Below are positions 1 to 7,976 of a stretch of 7,976 nucleotides of DNA, one piece after another. Position 1 is the stretch's first letter; the number at the start of each line of letters is the position of its first letter. The DNA comes from Caldilineaceae bacterium. Lineage in GTDB: Bacteria > Chloroflexota > Anaerolineae > Caldilineales > Caldilineaceae. Made by a program: the position numbers and the translations under genes. The notes below the pieces were generated by a model. That model was given only the letters and a program-made list of their open reading frames with translations, was not told where the DNA came from and searched no databases. The stretch is from the NCBI GenBank assembly GCA_026645635.1, contig JAPKMV010000132.1:1-7976 (forward strand), in the 5' to 3' direction.

Positions 1-1810
<1,810 letters not shown>

Positions 1811-1811
<1 letters not shown>

Positions 1812-1906
1812 AGATTGGAGATTGGGAGATTGAGAGATTAGGAGATTGGTGCCCCCTTCCAATCTCTTAATCTCCTAATCTCCCAGTCTCTCAATCTCCT
1901 AATCTC
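1811..1906. repeat. Inverted array of 7-8 bp GAGATTR units (array 1)
   Basis: The left arm has GAGATTG/GAGATTA units starting at 1811, 1818, 1826, 1834 and 1842, with a period of 7 then 8 bp. The right arm has the complementary units CAATCTC, TAATCTC or CAGTCTC starting at 1860, 1868, 1876, 1884, 1892 and 1900, at a strict 8-bp period. The two arms can fold into one long imperfect hairpin around a short C-rich loop. The element fills the space between acnA and the next gene. It shares the 18-mer GAGTAGAGATTGGAGATT, including the upstream stop codon, with array 2. Its role is unknown; a 3'-end structural or termination element is the simplest reading. Confidence 0.85.
1834..1874. terminator. 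Possible hairpin terminator after acnA
   Basis: The stem GAGATTAGGAGATTGG (1834-1849) pairs with CCAATCTCTTAATCTC (1859-1874) across a 9-nt loop, with a single G-U wobble in 16 pairs. Outer array units extend the pairing. It sits 22 nt after the acnA stop. No U-run follows directly, so it is not a textbook intrinsic terminator. It could instead protect the mRNA 3' end. Confidence 0.35.
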
Positions 1907-1922
1907 CCTTTCGGGACGACAC

Positions 1923-2282
1923 ATGACCACGATCCAAATCATCAAGGAACGGCAAGGCGAACAGGCTGTCTACCGGGCTATCAGTGATGGCTGGCATGCA
2001 GCCGGAGCAACGGCTGGCGCCGCGCTGGATGCCCTGGAAGCGCTGCTGCCAGACGATTTGCAGGCGACGGCGATCTTGATTCAGCGCTTCACACCGGACA
2101 CCTTCTTTGCCGAGGCTGAGCAGGCGCGCCTGCAAGAGCTGAGTGAGCAACTTGCAGTTGCCAGAGCAGAAGGCCATGAGTTGGCGCCGGCAGAAATGTC
2201 GGAGCTTGAAGATCTGATCAACGCCGAACTCCACGCCACATCACTTCGGGCAGAAGCGTTGCATGCTGGAATGCGTGAGTAA
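1923..2282 (+). CDS. Small helical hypothetical protein, partner of the HNH-like gene
   Basis: This gene encodes 119 residues that I cannot assign to a named family. Residues 8-35 (QGEQAVYRAISDGW, then GATAGAALDALEALL) faintly resemble the strand-then-G-T-x-x-E-A-L-helix pattern of HicB-like proteins. A middle stretch around IQRF-TPDTFF is followed by a charged, probably helical C-terminal half (about residues 60-119) rich in Glu, Ala and Leu. There is no signal peptide or membrane segment. The ATG lies 16 bp after array 1, with only a weak GGGA (1913-1916) upstream. The next reading frame begins 8 bp after its stop, so the two are probably co-transcribed. From memory, similar proteins often precede small HNH nuclease genes in Chloroflexota and cyanobacteria. 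An antitoxin, immunity or accessory role is conjecture. Codon use and an intact frame support a real gene. Confidence 0.7.
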   Translation: MTTIQIIKERQGEQAVYRAISDGWHAAGATAGAALDALEALLPDDLQATAILIQRFTPDTFFAEAEQARLQELSEQLAVARAEGHELAPAEMSELEDLINAELHATSLRAEALHAGMRE

Positions 2283-2290
2283 ACGGATCG

Positions 2291-2518
2291 ATGCCGGCCC
2301 AATATGCCGCAGTGGCGGCGCGCGCTGCCCATCGTTGCGAATACTGCGACCATTTTACAGTGTCTGTGCGCGGCGACACGGTGGATCAGCGCATCTTGGA
2401 CTTAGCGATCTATGGCGTGACCCCGGTGGGACGGGCGACAATTGCTGCGCTGCATATGAATTCATCCGCCCAACTGAACGCACGCCGCTGGTGGGCTGCA
2501 ATCGGGCTTTTCCCATAA
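2291..2518 (+). pseudogene. HNH endonuclease remnant, catalytic core deleted
   Basis: The open frame encodes 75 residues. The start resembles the N-terminus of small HNH endonucleases: a short helix and then HRCEYC (Cys16, Cys19), the first zinc knuckle. The second half, YGVTPVGRATIAALHMN and then ARRWWAAIGLFP, resembles the conserved C-terminal tail of the same family (GLTPxGRATVxALxMN, then RRxW and a terminal G-x-x-P). What should lie between is missing: the 50-80 residues with the DHI/EHI motif, the NL-x-x-C-x-x-CN knuckle and the LFxPR segment. The two ends join near Cys19-Asp-His-Phe without breaking frame, which suggests an in-frame internal deletion. The product would lack catalytic residues. 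It follows the 119-residue gene by 8 bp and overlaps the ribosome binding site of the peptidase gene at its stop. Alternatively it is a genuine short protein of unknown role. Confidence 0.5.
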
Positions 2519-2522
2519 AGGA
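2517..2522 (+). promoter_or_regulatory. Ribosome binding site of the M3 peptidase gene
   Basis: AAAGGA lies 9 nt before the ATG at 2532 and overlaps the TAA stop (2516-2518) of the preceding frame. It fixes the peptidase start and suggests translational linkage with the upstream frame. Confidence 0.65.
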
Positions 2523-2531
2523 CACTGAATC

Positions 2532-4319
2532 ATGGGTTTGACCTACACATTAACAGGCTGGGATCTCTCCTCACTGCTGCCCGATGCCACAGAGGAAACA
2601 TTGGCGGCGCGGCTGGCGGCGCTGGATGCGGCGGTGGCCGCGTTCGAGGGGCAGCGGGGCGCGCTGCGTGCGGATATGGCGCCGGCAACGCTGGTCGACC
2701 TGGTGCGCGAGTACGAGGGGATCATGGCGCAGGCCTACCGGCTCTACGGCTACGCCTCGCTTTGGTTCTCCACCGATACTCAATCCGCCGCCGCGCTCAC
2801 CTTTATGAACCGCGTGCAGCAAGCGCTGACCGTCATGCAGAACCGGCTGCTCTTCTTCGACCTCTGGTGGAAGGGGCTGGAGGATGACGCAGCCGCTCGG
2901 CTGCTGCCGTCGGCGGAGCTGCATCCCGACTACCGCTTCTTCCTGGAAGATATGCGCCGCACGCGGCGCTTCACCCTGGATGAGAAGTCGGAGCAGTTGA
3001 TCAACCTCAAGGACGCCGACGGCATGTCCGCGCTGATCACGATCTATGCGATGCTCACCAATCGGCTGGAGTACACGCTGACCATCGACGGCGAAGCGCG
3101 CACGATGACGCGCGACGAACTGATGGCGCATGTCTACGCACCCGATCCCGACCTGCGCGCGGCGGCCTACCAGGAGATGTATCGCGTCTACGCCAAAGAA
3201 GCGAACATCCTGGCGCAGATTTACTCCAACCGGGTGCGCGACTGGAGCAACGAGCAGGTGACGCTGCGCGGCTACGATTCGCCGATCAGCGTGCGCAACA
3301 CCGCCAACGATGTGCCCGACGCTGCCGTGGCAACGCTGCTCGACGTCTGCCGGCGCAACGCCACGGTCTTCCACCGCTACTTTGCCCTCAAGGCGCAGTG
3401 GCTGGGCATGGACAAGCTGCGCCGCTACGACATCTACGCGCCGCTGGCCGCGTCCGACCGCAAGGTGGACTACGGCAATGCTGTAGAGATGGTGCTGGAC
3501 ACCTTCGAGCACTTCGACCCCGGCGTGGCGCGCCACGCGCTGCGGGTCTTCACCGACAATCACATCGACAGCGCGCCGCGCAAAGGCAAGCGGGGCGGCG
3601 CGTTCTGCTCCACCGTGCTGCCGGAACTGACGCCCTGGGTGCTGATGAACTTCAGCGGCAAGGTGCGCGACGTGGCGACGCTGGCCCACGAACTCGGCCA
3701 CGCCATTCACAGCATGTTGGCCGAGCACCATTCGCTGCTCACCCAGCACGCCTCGCTGCCCCTTGCGGAGACCGCTTCGGTCTTCTCGGAGATGCTGCTC
3801 ACCGACCGGCTGATGGCCGAGGAGCCGGACCCGCTGGTGCGCCGTGAGCTGCTGGCCGGCGCAGTGGATGACATGTACGCCACGGTGCTGCGCCAGGCGT
3901 TCTTTGTGCTTTTCGAGCAGGAGGCCCATGCCGCGATCCTGGCGGGCGCCTCGCCGGAGCAGTTGGAGGAGTTGTACATGGCCAACCTGCGCGAACAGTT
4001 TGGCGACGCAGTGGCGATCGGCGAGGAGTTCCGCTACGAGTGGGTTTCCATCCCTCACATCTACAACACGCCCTTCTACTGCTACGCCTACAGCTTCGGG
4101 CAGTTGCTGGTGCTGGCGCTCTACCGCCGCTATCAGCAGGAGGGCGACGCCTTCAAGCCGGGCTACCTGCGTCTGCTGGCCTACGGCGGCTCGGCCCACC
4201 CGGAAGAGATCCTGCGCGAAGCCGGCGTAGACATCACCGACCCCGCCTTCTGGCAAGGCGGCTTCGACGTGATCCGGGAGATGATCGACCAGTTGGAGAG
4301 ATTGGAGATTGGAGAGTAG
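2532..4319 (+). CDS. M3-family oligoendopeptidase (PepF-like zinc metallopeptidase)
   Basis: This is a cytoplasmic zinc peptidase that degrades short peptides. At 595 residues it has the full length expected of the PepF/M3 oligoendopeptidase group. The N-terminus has the typical WDLSSLLP opening and a long helical domain with no signal peptide. The zinc site is HELGH at residues 386-390 (His386 and His390 as ligands, Glu387 as catalytic base). The third ligand is Glu413 in LAETASVFSE, 27 residues after His386, as expected for M3 enzymes. IPHIYNTPFYCYAYSFGQL (His509, Tyr511, Tyr516, Tyr518) is the conserved substrate-binding segment near the C-terminus. AAAGGA 9 nt upstream supports the ATG at 2532. 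The last seven residues, ERLEIGE, and the TAG stop are encoded by units of repeat array 2, so the native C-terminus has been replaced or extended by the repeat. The gene converges with the regulator gene at 4463-5179. It is near certain to be an M3 peptidase; the exact subfamily is less sure. Confidence 0.96.
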   Translation: MGLTYTLTGWDLSSLLPDATEETLAARLAALDAAVAAFEGQRGALRADMAPATLVDLVREYEGIMAQAYRLYGYASLWFSTDTQSAAALTFMNRVQQALTVMQNRLLFFDLWWKGLEDDAAARLLPSAELHPDYRFFLEDMRRTRRFTLDEKSEQLINLKDADGMSALITIYAMLTNRLEYTLTIDGEARTMTRDELMAHVYAPDPDLRAAAYQEMYRVYAKEANILAQIYSNRVRDWSNEQVTLRGYDSPISVRNTANDVPDAAVATLLDVCRRNATVFHRYFALKAQWLGMDKLRRYDIYAPLAASDRKVDYGNAVEMVLDTFEHFDPGVARHALRVFTDNHIDSAPRKGKRGGAFCSTVLPELTPWVLMNFSGKVRDVATLAHELGHAIHSMLAEHHSLLTQHASLPLAETASVFSEMLLTDRLMAEEPDPLVRRELLAGAVDDMYATVLRQAFFVLFEQEAHAAILAGASPEQLEELYMANLREQFGDAVAIGEEFRYEWVSIPHIYNTPFYCYAYSFGQLLVLALYRRYQQEGDAFKPGYLRLLAYGGSAHPEEILREAGVDITDPAFWQGGFDVIREMIDQLERLEIGE

Positions 4320-4477
4320 AGATTGGAGATTAGAGATTGGAGACTAGAGACTGGAGATTTGAGACCATGGGATTACGAGATTAGGGGATTGCGAGATTGA
4401 TCGCAATCCCCTAATCTCATAATCTCCCAATCTCTTAATCTCTAATCTCTAGTCTCCAATCTCTAATCTCCAACCTC
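4298..4477. repeat. Large inverted array of 7-8 bp GAGATTR units (array 2)
   Basis: The left arm has ten consecutive heptads in register from 4298 to 4367 (starts 4298, 4305, 4312, 4319, 4326, 4333, 4340, 4347, 4354, 4361), all variants of GAGATTR. It then switches to an 8-bp period (4369, 4377, 4385, 4393). The right arm mirrors this with complementary units: 8-bp spacing at 4404, 4412, 4420, 4428 and 4436, then 7-bp spacing at 4443, 4450, 4457, 4464 and 4471. The array fills the whole gap between two convergent genes and runs into both of them, encoding the last residues and stop codon of each. Spacing is too short and regular for CRISPR. Function is unknown. Confidence 0.9.
4377..4418. terminator. 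Possible bidirectional hairpin terminator between convergent genes
   Basis: GAGATTAGGGGATTGCGA (4377-4394) and its exact complement (4401-4418) form an 18-bp perfect stem with a 6-nt loop, GATTGA. After one mismatch the pairing continues through TAATC and, past a one-base bulge, CCC. The same fold forms in either transcript, so it could end both the peptidase and the regulator mRNAs. No U-tract is present, so termination is inferred from position and stem stability only. Confidence 0.45.
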
Positions 4478-5179
4478 CCCGTCCAAATTCAACCGATACC
4501 CTTTCCCGCGCACGGTCACCAGATATTGGGGTTCGGACGGCTCCGGTTCGATGCGTTCGCGCAGCCAGCGGATGTGAACGTCCAGCGTGCGCGTGTCTTC
4601 CAGATAGTTGGTCTCCCACACCTTGTCCATGATCTCCTGCCGCGACAGCACCTGGTTGTGCTGGCGCATCAGCAGGTCGAGCAGCGCCGCCTGCTTGGGC
4701 GTCATGTGATACTGGCCTTTGGGGGTGGAGACGGTGCGCGTGGCCAGGTTCAGGTCGATCGGGCCGCGGCGCCGGATGTGGCCCTGGTAGCCGTCGAGCA
4801 GCGCGCCCAGCACCGCGGCGACTTCCACCGAGTCCAACGGCAGGTGCAGAAACCCGTCACAGTCGATCTGCCTGGCGCGCGCTTGCGTGGAGAGCGTCAC
4901 AATTTTGGTGGTGGGCCAGCGCTGGCGCACGGCCGAGCAGAAAGCGGCGCGCCCGCCCGGAGCGTCCAACTCGATCAGGATCAGCCGGGGCAACTCGCGG
5001 CGCGCCAGACCGAGGGCGCTCTTCTGGTTGGTGACCACCGTCCACTCCAACTGCACATCGCCGTTGCTGGCTATATGGTTGTCCAGATGTGTACGCAGCA
5101 CTTCCGGCGGTGAAACGGCATCCATCGAGCCGCGTCGGCTGGCTACGTAAAGCACCCGCAATCGTTTGTCATCTGCCAT
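4463..5179 (-). CDS. OmpR/PhoB-type winged-helix regulator with degenerate receiver
   Basis: This gene encodes 238 residues. The C-terminal half (about 137-231) is a clear OmpR/PhoB DNA-binding domain: MTPKQAALLDLLM (159-171), LSRQEIMDKVW (178-188), the recognition-helix segment TRTLDVHIRWLRERI (196-210) and the wing VTVRGKGYRL (221-230). The N-terminal 125 residues have receiver-like spacing but lack its chemistry. The usual acidic pair after strand 1 is absent (RVLYVASRR). The phospho-acceptor position reads Glu70 (LILIELDAPGG). The conserved Lys before Pro is Leu113. Phosphorelay from a kinase is therefore unlikely; it may be constitutive or respond to another signal. No cognate kinase lies alongside. 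A promoter sits at 5226-5254, so it can be transcribed separately from rel, 97 bp upstream. No strong ribosome binding site is visible before the ATG. The final EVGD and the TAG stop come from repeat array 2. Confidence 0.9.
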   Translation of the reverse strand: MADDKRLRVLYVASRRGSMDAVSPPEVLRTHLDNHIASNGDVQLEWTVVTNQKSALGLARRELPRLILIELDAPGGRAAFCSAVRQRWPTTKIVTLSTQARARQIDCDGFLHLPLDSVEVAAVLGALLDGYQGHIRRRGPIDLNLATRTVSTPKGQYHMTPKQAALLDLLMRQHNQVLSRQEIMDKVWETNYLEDTRTLDVHIRWLRERIEPEPSEPQYLVTVRGKGYRLNLDGEVGD

Positions 5180-5225
5180 TTCGCTGTGTCCGCGGCGAGG
5201 CTGTTAGGGACTGGAGATTTTCCAA

Positions 5226-5254
5226 ATTATAGCCCGACTGCGGCTATTCGACAA
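5226..5254 (-). promoter_or_regulatory. Sigma-70-type promoter of the regulator gene
   Basis: On the - strand, TTGTCG (5249-5254) and an exact TATAAT (5226-5231) are separated by 17 nt. Transcription should start near 5219, giving a leader of about 40 nt before the ATG at 5179. TTGTCG is repeated 10 bp further upstream (5259-5264), and a 6-bp inverted repeat, ATAGCC/GGCTAT (5229-5247), occupies the spacer and part of the -10 box. Both are candidate operator elements. Confidence 0.65.
5229..5247. repeat. Short inverted repeat within the regulator promoter
   Basis: ATAGCC, seven bases, then GGCTAT: a perfect 6-bp inverted repeat lying between the -35 and -10 boxes and overlapping three bases of the -10. 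It could be an operator. In the rel transcript it could also form a weak terminator hairpin, 29 nt after the rel stop and followed by an A/T-rich stretch. Confidence 0.4.
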
Positions 5255-5276
5255 TCGGCGACAAGCAGACGATTAC

Positions 5277-7796
5277 TCAACCAATCTTGCGGCGCACTTC
5301 CTTCACATTGGGGAGCCGGTCGATCTTGGTCATGATGCGGGTCAGTTGGGCGATGTCCAGGATCTCCAGCGTGGCGGTGATGACGGCGACGTTGTCCTTC
5401 TCGCCAGTCACCGCCTCGATATTGCGCATGTTCACCTTTTCATCGGCCACCAATGCCGCCACGTCGCGCACCAGGCCGGAACGATCATAGGCGCTCACCT
5501 GAATCTTGACCGGATAGGTGCGCTCCTGCTTGGATGTCCACGACACCTCCACGATGCGCCCGTTGCCCTGCACCATGGTGCGGCTGATGTTGGGACAGTT
5601 GTGACGGTGGATCGTCACCCCGCGGCCTTTGGTCACATAGCCGACGATGGTGTCGCCGGGGACGGGGCTGCAACATCTGCCCAGGTTGGTCAGCAAGCCC
5701 TCGACCCCTTGCACGCGCAGACCGTCAGTGTTCTTGTCGTCGACGCCGACCTGGGGTGCGCTGTGGAAGGCGAAATACTCAAAGGGCGCCAGTCGTTCCT
5801 GCTCGCGGCGCTCGAACTCGATCACCTTGGTGGCGATGTGCTGTGAGTTGATGTCGCCGTAGCCGATGGCGGCGAGGAAGTCGTCCAGGTTGTCCTGCTT
5901 GAAAAGCCGGGCGACCGTCTCAAAGCTCATGTCGGCGGAGAGGCGGTCAAGCTCCTTCTCCAGCGCCTGCCGCCCGCGCGCGATGTTGACATCGCGGTCC
6001 AGTTTGCGCAACCAGACGCGGATCTTGCTGCGCGCGCGCTGCGTCGCGGTGAATTCCAGGTCCGGGTTGAGCCAGTCGCGGCTCGGTCCGCCGCGCTTGG
6101 CGGAGATCACCGCAACCTGGTCGCCGTTCTGCAGCTTGTAGTTCAACGGCACATGCAGCCCGTTGACGTTGGCGCCGCGACAGCGATGGCCCAACTCGGT
6201 GTGGATCGCATAGGCGAAGTCGATGGGCGTCGAGCCGGCGGGCAGATCGATGATGTCGGCGTTGGGCGTGAAGACGAGCACGCGGTCGCTGAAGACGTCG
6301 GTTTTCATGCTGTCCACAAACTCATCGGAGTCGTCGGTGGCCAGCGGCTCCTGCATCAACTTGCGCAGATAGGCGATCTTCTCCTGCACATCCTTGCTGT
6401 GGCGCGCCTGTTCCTTGTATTGCCAGTGCGCGGCAATGCCCAATTCGGCGGTGTCGTGCATCTCCCGCGTGCGAATCTGGATCTCCACCGGACGCCCATC
6501 GCGCTTGATGCGCACACCGGTGTGGAGGCTGCGATACATGTTGTCCTTGGGGTTGGCGATGTAGTCGTCGAACTCGCCGGGGATCGGGTGCCACATGGTG
6601 TGGACGACGCCCAGCGCGGCGTAGCACTGGGCCACGCTCTCCACGATGATGCGAAAGCCGTGGACATCGTAGATCTGCTCGAAACCGACCCCTTTGCGCT
6701 CCATCTTGCGATAGATCGAATAGATGTGCTTGGGACGGCCGTAGATTTCCGCCTCCACGCCCGCGTCGGCCAGCGCCCGCTCTAGTTCAGCCTTGGTGCG
6801 GAGCACCAGCTTGTCCCGGTCGCTCTCCTTTTGCTGGATAGCGTTCTTGATCTCTTTGTACGCCGATGGGTTGAGATAGCGGAAGCTCAAATCTTCCAGT
6901 TCCGACTTGATGCGCCAGATGCCCAGCCGGTTGGCAATGGGCGCGTAGTAGTCGAGCGTCTCGCGCGCGGTGCGCCGCCGCTTGTGTTCCTTCTGCCCGC
7001 CCAGCGTGCGCATGTTGTGCAGGCGGTCGGCCAGCTTGATGATCAACACGCGCAGGTCTTCGATGCTCGCCAGCATCATCTTGCGCAGCGACTCCGCCTT
7101 CTGGTTGCTGACCGGCTCGTCCGGCTTGCCCCGTTTCTCCTGAATCTTCTTGAGCTTGGTGACGCCGTCCACCAGCTTGGCGATGGTGGCGCCAAAGTGC
7201 GTGCGGATGTAATCGACGCCATAGTCGGTGTCTTCGGCGACATCGTGCAGTAGCCCCGCAGCAATCGCCTCCGGGTCCATGCGCAGCTCGGTGAGCAGCT
7301 GCGCCACCGCAATCGGGTGCGTGATGTAGGGTTCGCCGCTCTCCCGCGTCACGCCGCTGTGCGCGTTGCTGGCGAGGACGTAGGCGCGCAGGATCAGCTC
7401 GCGGCTGTCCTGCTTGAAGCCATCGGGCAAGTTGCGCCAGAGCGACTCGATCGCCAGCCGTTCCTCTGGCCCCGGGTCGCAGAGAAGGTGGGTGGAGCCG
7501 TCCACCGTCGGCAGCGGGCGCAGCTTGTTGATCTGCGCCCAGAGTGCGCCGGCTTCGGTGTCGTCGCTGGCAGCCGCCCCCCCCGCGCCATTGACCGAAA
7601 GCAGACCGTTCACATAGCCGTTGACGGCGCCAGCGGTCGTCGATGCGGTGGTGGTCGCAGTTGGCGTGGTTGCCATCGCCACTTCGGCGCCGGGCGTCAC
7701 ACGGACCTCTTCGCCCGGCACGCCCACACGCCCGCCCGAGCTGCCGGCATTCGTCGTCCTGAACGGTTCTGATGGATTGGTGCTTTTCCCAGACAC
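5277..7796 (-). CDS. rel: RelA/SpoT homologue, (p)ppGpp synthetase/hydrolase
   Basis: This is the long-form stringent-response enzyme, which makes and degrades (p)ppGpp and binds ribosomes. From the GTG at 7796 it is 839 residues. The first ~85 residues are a low-complexity Thr/Ala/Gly-rich extension. The hydrolase domain follows (about 145-300), with Arg151, His160, HD at 184-185, ED at 188-189, and DRLHN ending at Asn261; all expected catalytic residues are present. The synthetase domain (about 350-458) has Asp377 in [13 protein letters not shown] at 408-411, Tyr421 in NMYRSLHT and Glu438 in EIQIRT. The TGS domain (504-564) includes His532, which contacts the tRNA 3' end in relatives. The zinc-finger-like segment has Cys708, Cys709 and Cys734, and an ACT domain (761-839) ends the protein. 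The frame is open to an ATG at 7922, but that codon lies in the promoter. GTG 7796 has AAAGGGGA 9 nt upstream; ATG 7676 (residue 41) is the alternative start. The gene is probably bifunctional. Confidence 0.95.
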   Translation of the reverse strand: MSGKSTNPSEPFRTTNAGSSGGRVGVPGEEVRVTPGAEVAMATTPTATTTASTTAGAVNGYVNGLLSVNGAGGAAASDDTEAGALWAQINKLRPLPTVDGSTHLLCDPGPEERLAIESLWRNLPDGFKQDSRELILRAYVLASNAHSGVTRESGEPYITHPIAVAQLLTELRMDPEAIAAGLLHDVAEDTDYGVDYIRTHFGATIAKLVDGVTKLKKIQEKRGKPDEPVSNQKAESLRKMMLASIEDLRVLIIKLADRLHNMRTLGGQKEHKRRRTARETLDYYAPIANRLGIWRIKSELEDLSFRYLNPSAYKEIKNAIQQKESDRDKLVLRTKAELERALADAGVEAEIYGRPKHIYSIYRKMERKGVGFEQIYDVHGFRIIVESVAQCYAALGVVHTMWHPIPGEFDDYIANPKDNMYRSLHTGVRIKRDGRPVEIQIRTREMHDTAELGIAAHWQYKEQARHSKDVQEKIAYLRKLMQEPLATDDSDEFVDSMKTDVFSDRVLVFTPNADIIDLPAGSTPIDFAYAIHTELGHRCRGANVNGLHVPLNYKLQNGDQVAVISAKRGGPSRDWLNPDLEFTATQRARSKIRVWLRKLDRDVNIARGRQALEKELDRLSADMSFETVARLFKQDNLDDFLAAIGYGDINSQHIATKVIEFERREQERLAPFEYFAFHSAPQVGVDDKNTDGLRVQGVEGLLTNLGRCCSPVPGDTIVGYVTKGRGVTIHRHNCPNISRTMVQGNGRIVEVSWTSKQERTYPVKIQVSAYDRSGLVRDVAALVADEKVNMRNIEAVTGEKDNVAVITATLEILDIAQLTRIMTKIDRLPNVKEVRRKIG

Positions 7797-7805
7797 AGCG
7801 TGCAT

Positions 7806-7813
7806 TCCCCTTT
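7806..7813 (-). promoter_or_regulatory. Ribosome binding site deciding the rel start
   Basis: On the - strand, AAAGGGGA lies 9 nt before the GTG at 7794-7796. The same motif touches the ATG at 7803-7805, which is too close for that codon to be used, and no comparable motif precedes the ATG at 7674-7676. Confidence 0.55.
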
Positions 7814-7893
7814 GCCAATCGACGACAACGACATCGGGCGCAGATGGTGAGTGCGTACAGTGCGCCCGTCTTGCGTTCCCAACGTGGCAAGCC

Positions 7894-7922
7894 ATTATAC
7901 CTGTGGGCTGCAACCACGCCAA
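7894..7922 (-). promoter_or_regulatory. Sigma-70-type promoter of rel
   Basis: On the - strand, TTGGCG (7917-7922) and an exact TATAAT (7894-7899) are 17 nt apart. The predicted start near 7887 gives a leader of about 90 nt to the GTG at 7796. The ATG codons at 7920-7922 and 7893-7895 overlap the -35 and -10 boxes, so neither can be the translation start. No terminator for an upstream gene is visible in the remaining 54 bases to the window end. Confidence 0.65.
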
Positions 7923-7976
7923 TGGCTAGAAATCAGCCCCGATCTAAAGTGATCAGGGATTGAAGCCCATACGCCC

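Noticed and set aside
2263..2541. A 92-codon + strand frame overlapping the HNH remnant and the peptidase start
   Set aside because: It overlaps three better-supported features, and its sequence is unlike any family I know. The HNH-like residues are in the other frame.
2571..4256. Open frame of 561 codons on the - strand opposite the M3 peptidase
   Set aside because: The sense frame has a complete zinc-protease motif set. The antisense product is Gln/His/Arg/Val-rich with no recognisable domain.
4298..4477. CRISPR array
   Set aside because: Units are 7-8 bp, contiguous and inverted about a centre, with no 25-40 bp repeats or unique spacers, and no cas gene is nearby.
7949..7967. Read on the - strand, CTTCAATCCCTGATC resembles the start of some CRISPR repeats (GTTTCAATCCCTGAT)
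   Set aside because: There is a single imperfect copy at the window edge with no second repeat visible. It cannot be supported without the adjoining sequence.

Overview
The window is GC-rich bacterial chromosome. It holds five protein-coding loci and two unusual inverted-repeat arrays. Protein family types, gene style and the GAGATTR-type arrays at gene ends suggest a Chloroflexota bacterium (Caldilineae/Anaerolineae-like). That is an inference from recall, not the result of a search. No rRNA, tRNA, transposase or CRISPR array was seen.

Layout on the + strand: 1-1811 is the C-terminal two-thirds of an AcnA-type aconitase, cut by the window edge. 1811-1906 is the first inverted array of 7-8 bp units. 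1923-2282 encodes an unrecognised 119-residue helical protein. It is followed 8 bp later by 2291-2518, which looks like an HNH-endonuclease gene that has lost its catalytic core. 2532-4319 is a full-length M3-family zinc oligoendopeptidase with a clear ribosome binding site.

4298-4477 is the second, larger array. It lies between convergent genes and contains an 18-bp perfect hairpin. On the - strand, 4463-5179 encodes an OmpR/PhoB-type winged-helix regulator with a degenerate receiver domain. Upstream of it, 5277-7796 encodes a long RSH protein, a (p)ppGpp synthetase/hydrolase. Both - strand genes have a readable sigma-70-type promoter with an exact TATAAT and a 17-nt spacer. The rel promoter also shows that rel starts inside its maximal open frame.

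The genes are mostly housekeeping: TCA cycle, peptide turnover and stringent response. They do not form one pathway. The points most worth a second look are the heptad/octad arrays, which supply or abut the stop codons of all three adjoining genes; the decayed HNH gene beside an intact partner; the regulator whose phospho-acceptor aspartate is replaced by glutamate; and the Rel protein that combines an intact hydrolase site with the EXDD motif of monofunctional RelA enzymes. I see no clear new defence or biosynthetic system here.
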